DNA of 10,444 bases from an uncultured Rhodospirillaceae bacterium (GTDB lineage Bacteria; Pseudomonadota; Alphaproteobacteria; CAAGCB01; CAG-977), in NCBI GenBank assembly GCA_900553035.1, contig USCC01000072.1, forward strand, positions 1-10,444, written 5' to 3'. This document shows, piece after piece, positions 6,289 to 10,444 of this stretch. The notes beneath the pieces were generated by a model. It had not been told where the DNA came from and made no database searches. It was given only the letters and a program-made list of their open reading frames with translations. Within the stretch, counting starts at the first letter, position 1; every line of letters begins with the position of its first letter. The position numbers and the translations under genes were made by a program.

Positions 6289-6993
6289 ATGGACTTTCAG
6301 TCGCCTCTTTTCCGCGCCTCCTTTATTGAAAGGGTATCTCTTGTTCTGGCGGACGCCTGCCTGGAAAACGGAGATATTGTCACGGCGTACTGCTCGAACG
6401 TTTCGCGGATGAAAACCCTGACCGAACCGGGAACCGAGATATTCCTGTCCTTTAACCGCAAACCGGGACGGCGTCTGCTGTATACATGGGAAACCGCGGC
6501 TGTCAGCGGCACGCTGGTCGGTGTCAACGAAGGGCGCAATTTCGATCTGATCGTTGAAGGCATTCAAAACGGCGTCCTGCGCGAGCTGGCCGGATACGGA
6601 ACATGCGAACGTATCATGCCGTCACGGGGAACGTCTCTGTTTGACCTGCGCCTGACGCCCGTGGATGAACATTATCCGGTGTGCAAGGCAGCGATTGGCT
6701 CGGTTTACCTCAAAAAAGGCGCCGACCTGCTTTATCCCGACGGCGTTTACGTTTCAAACCGGCGCATCCTGCCGCAAATGGCTTCGGCACTGGAAAACGG
6801 TGAACGCGTTGTTCTGCTTCTGCTGGCTCAGCGGATTGACGTCCTGGGCGTTCGCGCGGACTGGGCGGCGGATGCGGAGTATGTTGCAGGGCTTAAAGAT
6901 TTATGCGATAAGGGCTTGGAAATTCTGTGTTACGGCTGTAGTGTATCGGCACAGGGAATCTGGGTGACGGCTCGCCTGCCTTTTATGTTTTGA
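6289..6993 (+). CDS. sfsA: SfsA-family protein with a degenerate nuclease active site
   Basis: 234 residues, the normal SfsA length. SfsA proteins combine an OB-like N-terminal domain with a PD-(D/E)XK nuclease-like domain and have been linked to sugar fermentation regulation and nucleic acid binding. Family landmarks remain: MDFQSPLFRASFIERVS start, LADACLENGD (20-29), YTWE (65-68), ELAGYG (99-104), FDLRL (118-122), and LEILCYGCSVSAQGI (210-224). Conserved positions are changed: the usual C-x-N-x-G-S-M is CSNVSRM (35-41), the usual VEVKxVTL is AAIGSVYL (134-141) so that the catalytic Glu and Lys are Ala135 and Gly137, and FPDAVTxRGxKH is YPDGVYVSNRRI (149-160). Asp119 remains. The fold is probably kept but nuclease chemistry is not. 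The start is fixed by homology at MDFQSP. It leads the sfsA-map-radC cluster; the gap to map is 14 bases. Confidence 0.8.
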   Translation: MDFQSPLFRASFIERVSLVLADACLENGDIVTAYCSNVSRMKTLTEPGTEIFLSFNRKPGRRLLYTWETAAVSGTLVGVNEGRNFDLIVEGIQNGVLRELAGYGTCERIMPSRGTSLFDLRLTPVDEHYPVCKAAIGSVYLKKGADLLYPDGVYVSNRRILPQMASALENGERVVLLLLAQRIDVLGVRADWAADAEYVAGLKDLCDKGLEILCYGCSVSAQGIWVTARLPFMF

Positions 6994-7007
6994 ACGGACG
7001 GAAAACA

Positions 7008-7796
7008 ATGACAAAAAACGATATCATCATACATCCCGCGGAGGACTATGAATCCATGCGCCGCGCCGGAAAACTGGCGGCCGAAACGCTGGACATGATT
7101 ACGCCTTATGTCGAACCCGGCATCACCACGGAAGAACTGGACCGGCTTTGCCATGATTTCATTGTTGAACACGGCGCCGTCCCCGCCTGCCTGGGGTACC
7201 GGGGCTTTCCGAAATCGGTCTGCATTTCCCTGAATCACGTGATATGCCACGGCATTCCCGGCGATCGGAAACTTGTCAGCGGCGACATCCTGAACATTGA
7301 CGTCACCGTCATCCTTGACGGGTGGTACGGCGACACCAGCCGCATGTTCGGCGTCGGAAAAATCCCGGTCAAGGCCAAACGCCTGATTGACATCACGTAT
7401 GAAACAATGATGCGCGGCATTGAAGCTGTCAAGCCCGGGGCAACGCTCGGCGATGTGGGGCACGCGATGCAGACGTTCGCCGAATCGAAACGCTGTTCGG
7501 TCGTCAAGGATTTCTGCGGACACGGGTTGGGGCGCACGTTCCACTGTGCGCCGAACGTCCTGAATTTCGGCCGCCCGCATGAAGGACTGGTCCTGGAGGA
7601 AGGGATGTTCTTCACCGTTGAACCGATGGTCAACCTGGGTGGCGACGCGCTGAAGGTTCTGTCCGACGGATGGACGACAGTGACCCGGGACATGTCCCTG
7701 TCCGCTCAGTTTGAACATTCGCTGGCCGTGACGTCCGACGGATATGAAATTTTCACTTATTCGCCGAAGGGCTGGCATTATCCGCCTTATGAATAG
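7008..7796 (+). CDS. map: Methionine aminopeptidase, type I
   Basis: 262-residue metalloprotease that removes the initiator methionine from nascent proteins in the cytoplasm. All five metal ligands of the pita-bread fold are identifiable: Asp98 (NIDVT), Asp109 (YGDTS), His172 (GHGLG), Glu205 (TVEPMVN) and Glu236 (FEHS). The substrate-site histidines His81 (CHGIP) and His179 (TFHCAP) are also present. The family segment after His179 is unusual, CAPNVLNFG where E. coli has EEPQVLHYG; alphaproteobacterial enzymes often have xAPNVLHYG, so only the Asn and Phe stand out. The ATG at 7008 is preceded by GGACGGA and starts at the right place; a TTG at 6990 would overlap the sfsA end. The next gene, radC, starts 9 bases after the stop, consistent with one transcript. 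This is likely an essential gene. Confidence 0.96.
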   Translation: MTKNDIIIHPAEDYESMRRAGKLAAETLDMITPYVEPGITTEELDRLCHDFIVEHGAVPACLGYRGFPKSVCISLNHVICHGIPGDRKLVSGDILNIDVTVILDGWYGDTSRMFGVGKIPVKAKRLIDITYETMMRGIEAVKPGATLGDVGHAMQTFAESKRCSVVKDFCGHGLGRTFHCAPNVLNFGRPHEGLVLEEGMFFTVEPMVNLGGDALKVLSDGWTTVTRDMSLSAQFEHSLAVTSDGYEIFTYSPKGWHYPPYE

Positions 7797-7805
7797 GATT
7801 TCCGG

Positions 7806-8603
7806 ATGACAAAGAAACAACGCCCCCTGAAGGAAGAAGGCGCCCTGCTGGATATGCTTGTCGGCGGTACGGATGACGACAAAAATGAAAGCGGCGCCTG
7901 CGAACCGCATTATCTGGGACACCGGGAACGTCTGCGCCAGAAACTGCTGGCTCTGGGCGGTGAAGCCCTGCCGGATTATGAACTGATGGAGCTGGTGCTG
8001 ATGCAGGCCATTCCGCGAAAGGACGTCAAGCCCCTGGCCAAGGAAATCATCCGCGTTTTCGGATCGTTTGCGGGCGCACTCACCGCTGAACCCGAAGAAT
8101 TGAGGAAAGTCAACGGCGTCAAGGACGCGACCATCGCCCTGTTCGCCGTTATCCGGGAAGCCGCCGTCCGCATGCTGAAAAATCAGGCAAGCGAAGCGCC
8201 CGTCATCAACAACTGGGAGGCCATCGTTTCCTACTGCCGCGCGGCCATGGGACGCAGAAAGATTGAAGTGTTCCGGGTTTTGTTTCTGGATTCCAAAAAC
8301 CGCCTTATCCGGGACGAAGTCCTGCAGGAAGGCACCGTCAACCAGACCATGATCTATCCGCGGGAAATTGCGAAACGTGCGCTGGAACTTTCCGCCGTTT
8401 CACTGATTATGGTTCACAACCATCCCGCCGGAGATCTGAAGCCGTCGAAAAACGACGTTATCATGACAAAAGCCGTAGAGGATGCTCTGCGGACAATCAA
8501 CGTTACCCTTCTGGATCATCTGATTGTTGCAAAGTCGGGGTATGTTTCGTTCAAGGAACGGGGGTATCTGAAGTCGCCTCTTCATCGTTCTGCCGCGCAG
8601 TAA
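7806..8603 (+). CDS. radC: RadC/UPF0758 family JAMM-domain protein
   Basis: 265 residues. The N-terminal part has the conserved GHRERLRQKLL (38-48) and a helix-hairpin-helix-like stretch around LRKVNGVKDATIALFAVI (99-116). The C-terminal JAB/MPN metalloprotease-like domain carries a complete JAMM motif, His204-x-His206 and Asp217 in HNHPAGDLKPSKND, with Glu154 as the likely fourth residue. The family was once linked to DNA repair, but that assignment was withdrawn; its substrate is unknown. The ATG at 7806 has AGGA about 8 bases upstream, overlapping the map stop, so translation is probably coupled. The residues before about 34 are acidic and poorly conserved. The last 53 bases overlap the 3' end of the convergent membrane-protein gene, and no terminator hairpin is visible between them. 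Confidence 0.93.
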   Translation: MTKKQRPLKEEGALLDMLVGGTDDDKNESGACEPHYLGHRERLRQKLLALGGEALPDYELMELVLMQAIPRKDVKPLAKEIIRVFGSFAGALTAEPEELRKVNGVKDATIALFAVIREAAVRMLKNQASEAPVINNWEAIVSYCRAAMGRRKIEVFRVLFLDSKNRLIRDEVLQEGTVNQTMIYPREIAKRALELSAVSLIMVHNHPAGDLKPSKNDVIMTKAVEDALRTINVTLLDHLIVAKSGYVSFKERGYLKSPLHRSAAQ

Positions 8604-9054
8604 TGACTCCGCCCAGCCGCGCAATGCCGGCCCCCAGAACGTTGACCACCGTGCATATGTTCCACAGCTTCACCTGCGCCCGATCCATGAACGGGAAAAG
8701 TTCGGAACCGACAACCCATGCGACAATGCAGAAGGACAGCATGATGTCCAGCGCCTCGCCGGCGTCCTCCCATTTACCGAGCGTCGGGTGCCGGCGCGCC
8801 GCAATTGACAGCAGACACACCGGATACCGGTCGTGCCCGCGCCAGCACAGGGCATGAAAGCTGACGGCGTTGAGGATGAAATCAATCAGCCCCCATATGA
8901 TGAAAGCCGCCGCCAGGAGATGGCCGACAAAATTATCATACAGCCGGCTGACCACGATTCCGCCGAGAATCTTGTACCCCACGAACGGAAACCCGATCGT
9001 CAGGACGGATAACAGCGGAAAGATGTGTTTTCGTATGTAGCGGATTTTAGGCAT
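8551..9054 (-). CDS. Unidentified multi-pass membrane protein
   Basis: 167 residues from the ATG at 9054; a GTG three codons upstream is possible and neither has a good Shine-Dalgarno sequence. I see hydrophobic segments at about 11-35, 44-66, 103-121 and probably 130-150. Between the second and third is a basic, soluble loop with WRGHDRYPVC and GKWEDAGEALD. The start PKIRYIRKHIFPLL is positively charged, suggesting a cytoplasmic N-terminus. The tail (ARQNDEEATSDTPVP) is hydrophilic. I do not recognise the family; it has the look of a small integral inner-membrane protein. Its end overlaps radC by 53 bases in antisense, and it is divergent from the VirB8-like gene with 111 bases between. An alternative is that the true stop region was shaped by a small deletion that brought the two genes together. 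Confidence 0.7.
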   Translation of the reverse strand: MPKIRYIRKHIFPLLSVLTIGFPFVGYKILGGIVVSRLYDNFVGHLLAAAFIIWGLIDFILNAVSFHALCWRGHDRYPVCLLSIAARRHPTLGKWEDAGEALDIMLSFCIVAWVVGSELFPFMDRAQVKLWNICTVVNVLGAGIARLGGVITARQNDEEATSDTPVP

Positions 9055-9165
9055 ATGCGTCACGGATCAAACAGTTCCAACCGGGAAAACCGATAAGCAG
9101 GAAATATCTTAATCTCTTTTTAAAGTAAAGATGATATTCTGAAAAAAAGCATATCGAGGATATCC

Positions 9166-9906
9166 ATGAACCTGTTCAAGTTTCTGTTCAGCAAAGACGA
9201 TGACAATACGAACGACAAGCTCGGGGCGTATCCCGAAAAGGTTCATGTCCGCGCGATGCCCGAACGGCGCTATCTGAAAACGTCGCGCGTCATGACACTT
9301 CTGGCGGCGGCTCTGTTGTGCGGGACGATTGTCTTGGGGTTCATTATCTATCTTCTGGCGCCGATGTTGCGGGCGGAACCGATGCTTCTGTCCATTGACA
9401 AGCGTTTTTACCGGCTGGAACCCGTTGAACGTTCGATCGTGCGCACGCCGTCGAATCTCCTGCTGATGGAAAACCTGATCCGCGACTACATCTACTTGCG
9501 CCACACGATTGTCCCTGACATTGACGAAATGCGTAGCCGGTGGGGCGACCGGAGCTATCTGTACTGGTACTCGTCCAAGGACGTTTTCGGCCTTTTCCTG
9601 CAGGAAAAGGAAGTCCGCATGGCCCAGATGATGGAGGGCCTGACGACCGAAGTCCGCATCCGTTTCGTCAATCGTGTTTCTCCCAGCCTCTGGCTGGCCG
9701 AATTTGATACAATCGAGCATATGCCCGAAGACGAAAAGCCGACAATCAAACGCTGGCGAGCCCTGATGCAGGCCGGATTCCAGCGCCGCCCCTACCCCAG
9801 CATGGATGAACGGATCAAAAACCCGCTGGATTTCATGGTCAACAGCTATTCGATTTCCTCGCGCGGTCTTCACGAAGAAAACAAAAACGCCAAATTCCTT
9901 GACTGA
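9166..9906 (+). CDS. VirB8-like inner-membrane protein (type IV secretion family)
   Basis: 246 residues: a cytoplasmic N-terminus (1-41), one membrane segment (about 42-68), then a periplasmic domain resembling the NTF2-like VirB8 fold. In the VirB8 family this protein nucleates the inner-membrane complex of type IV secretion systems. Supporting features are the bitopic layout and length, RDYIYLRHTI (106-115) followed by DRSYLYWYSSKDVFGLF (128-144), the strand VRIRFVNRVSP (163-173), and NPLDFMVNSYSIS (219-231), which corresponds to the family's NPxGFxV-x-Y segment. The last Gly is replaced by Asp. The ATG at 9166 has GAGGATATCC just before it. No other virB/tra gene is nearby: upstream is a membrane protein of unknown function, downstream a broken flavoprotein gene 5 bases away in convergent orientation. 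It may be an orphan of a scattered system, as in Rickettsiales, or have another role. Confidence 0.7.
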   Translation: MNLFKFLFSKDDDNTNDKLGAYPEKVHVRAMPERRYLKTSRVMTLLAAALLCGTIVLGFIIYLLAPMLRAEPMLLSIDKRFYRLEPVERSIVRTPSNLLLMENLIRDYIYLRHTIVPDIDEMRSRWGDRSYLYWYSSKDVFGLFLQEKEVRMAQMMEGLTTEVRIRFVNRVSPSLWLAEFDTIEHMPEDEKPTIKRWRALMQAGFQRRPYPSMDERIKNPLDFMVNSYSISSRGLHEENKNAKFLD

Positions 9907-9911
9907 TTGAT

Positions 9912-10331
9912 TCACACGTTGCGCCCGACAGCCTCTCCCGATGCCCAGGCCCAATGCAGATTATATCCGCCCAATTCGCCGGTAACGTCCATCACCTCGC
10001 CCGCGAAATACAGCCCTTTGACTGTCCGTGCTTCCATTGTTGACGATGACAGGGCGTCCGTATCCACACCGCCCTTTGTGACTTCGGCCTTGTCATAACC
10101 ATCCGTTCCCGCCGGCAGGAAGGAGTACCGCTTAATCCCCTCCGCCAGAAGTGCCAGATCACGATCCCCCACCTGTGCCAGAGGTACATTTCTGCGTTTT
10201 TCCGGCAGAAGCGATGAAAACCGCTGCGCCAGCCGCAAAGGAATCTTTTCCGCCAGCACATTCACCGCGAAACGCCTCTCCTTCTTTTCCTTTAAAGCCT
10301 TCATCCCGCAGAGCACGTCTTCGCCGGGGCC
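9912..10331 (-). pseudogene. C-terminal fragment of an HI0933/BaiN-family flavoprotein
   Basis: The frame codes for about 139 residues ending in GLYFAGEVMDVTGELGGYN and HWAWASGEAVGRNV, the C-terminal FAD-contact motif of the HI0933/BaiN-like NAD(P)/FAD oxidoreductases. AEVTKGGVDT just before it is also family-typical. Intact members are about 390-420 residues with an N-terminal Rossmann FAD domain; here a TAA at 10334-10332 stops the frame about 260 residues too early. I translated all three minus frames of 10332-10444 and none resembles the missing middle of the family, so a simple frameshift does not explain it. Upstream sequence looks like a repeat or an insertion. A GTG at 10316 gives the longest in-frame start but lacks a ribosome site. 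The original enzyme would have been a cytoplasmic flavin oxidoreductase; the fragment cannot bind FAD normally. Confidence 0.6.
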
Positions 10332-10444
10332 TTAATTCAACAGACAGGATGTGAAATCCTCCGATGAAAGATGGTTTTTTGAAAGCAGCTGCCCTCTCGC
10401 CCTCTCTGCGGGTGGCCGACTGCAACTATAACGCTTCCCAAATC
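10332..10444. repeat. Repeat-like sequence abutting the broken flavoprotein gene
   Basis: Short internal structure is visible: a tandem GAGAGGGC pair on the minus strand (GAGAGGGCGAGAGGGC), the palindrome GCAGCTGC, and a hairpin AGGAT-GTGAA-ATCCT (10346-10360). The style resembles G+C-rich dispersed intergenic repeats of alphaproteobacteria. One minus frame stays open from the edge to the TAA at 10332 but looks like no known protein. No second copy lies in this window, so repeat status is inferred. Confidence 0.3.

Noticed and set aside
6930..7922. A 330-codon open frame on the minus strand opposite map and radC
   Set aside because: It runs across three real genes in antisense; map and radC have intact catalytic motifs in their own frames.
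9109..9954. A 281-codon open frame on the minus strand opposite the VirB8-like gene
   Set aside because: It is a shadow frame that also runs over the flavoprotein stop region; the plus frame has the start signal, membrane segment and family motifs.

Overview
The window looks like chromosomal DNA from an alphaproteobacterium of about 53% G+C, probably a fermentative or host-associated anaerobe. The order sfsA-map-radC, the CTTGAC-N17-CTATAT promoter and the VirB8-like protein fit Alphaproteobacteria. The cysteine-rich Mrp ATPase and the carbamate kinase fit an anaerobic lifestyle. The lineage is inferred from gene content only.

Layout. At 1-157 an open minus-strand frame runs off the left edge and carries a group II intron reverse transcriptase signature; it looks like a 5'-truncated remnant beside the mrp terminator. 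Minus-strand metabolic genes follow: an Mrp/NBP35-type Fe-S carrier ATPase (206-1027) and carbamate kinase (1165-2088), each with its own hairpin terminator. An 845-base gap (2089-2933) holds a good arcC promoter, a second strong promoter with no recognisable gene, and two direct copies of a ~133-bp repeat. Next come pyruvate kinase (2934-4394) and an aldose 1-epimerase-like gene (4409-5317), which sit 14 bases apart and form a small sugar-metabolism operon. Upstream of them is a secreted protein of unknown function (5431-6195).

A divergent promoter region at about 6196-6288 separates these from the plus-strand cluster sfsA-like (6289-6993), map (7008-7796) and radC (7806-8603), which has gaps of 14 and 9 bases. 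The SfsA homologue has lost the nuclease-type catalytic Glu and Lys. An unidentified multi-pass membrane protein (8551-9054, minus) overlaps the radC 3' end tail to tail and is divergent from a lone VirB8-like inner-membrane protein (9166-9906, plus). The right end holds the C-terminal third of an HI0933/BaiN-type flavoprotein (9912-10331, minus), cut off by a stop codon and followed by unrelated, repeat-like sequence.

Most of the window is housekeeping. The parts that deserve attention are the catalytically degenerate SfsA, the orphan VirB8-like gene, the repeat and orphan promoter in the 2.1-2.9 kb gap, and the broken genes at both edges. I see no CRISPR array, tRNA, rRNA or complete mobile element.
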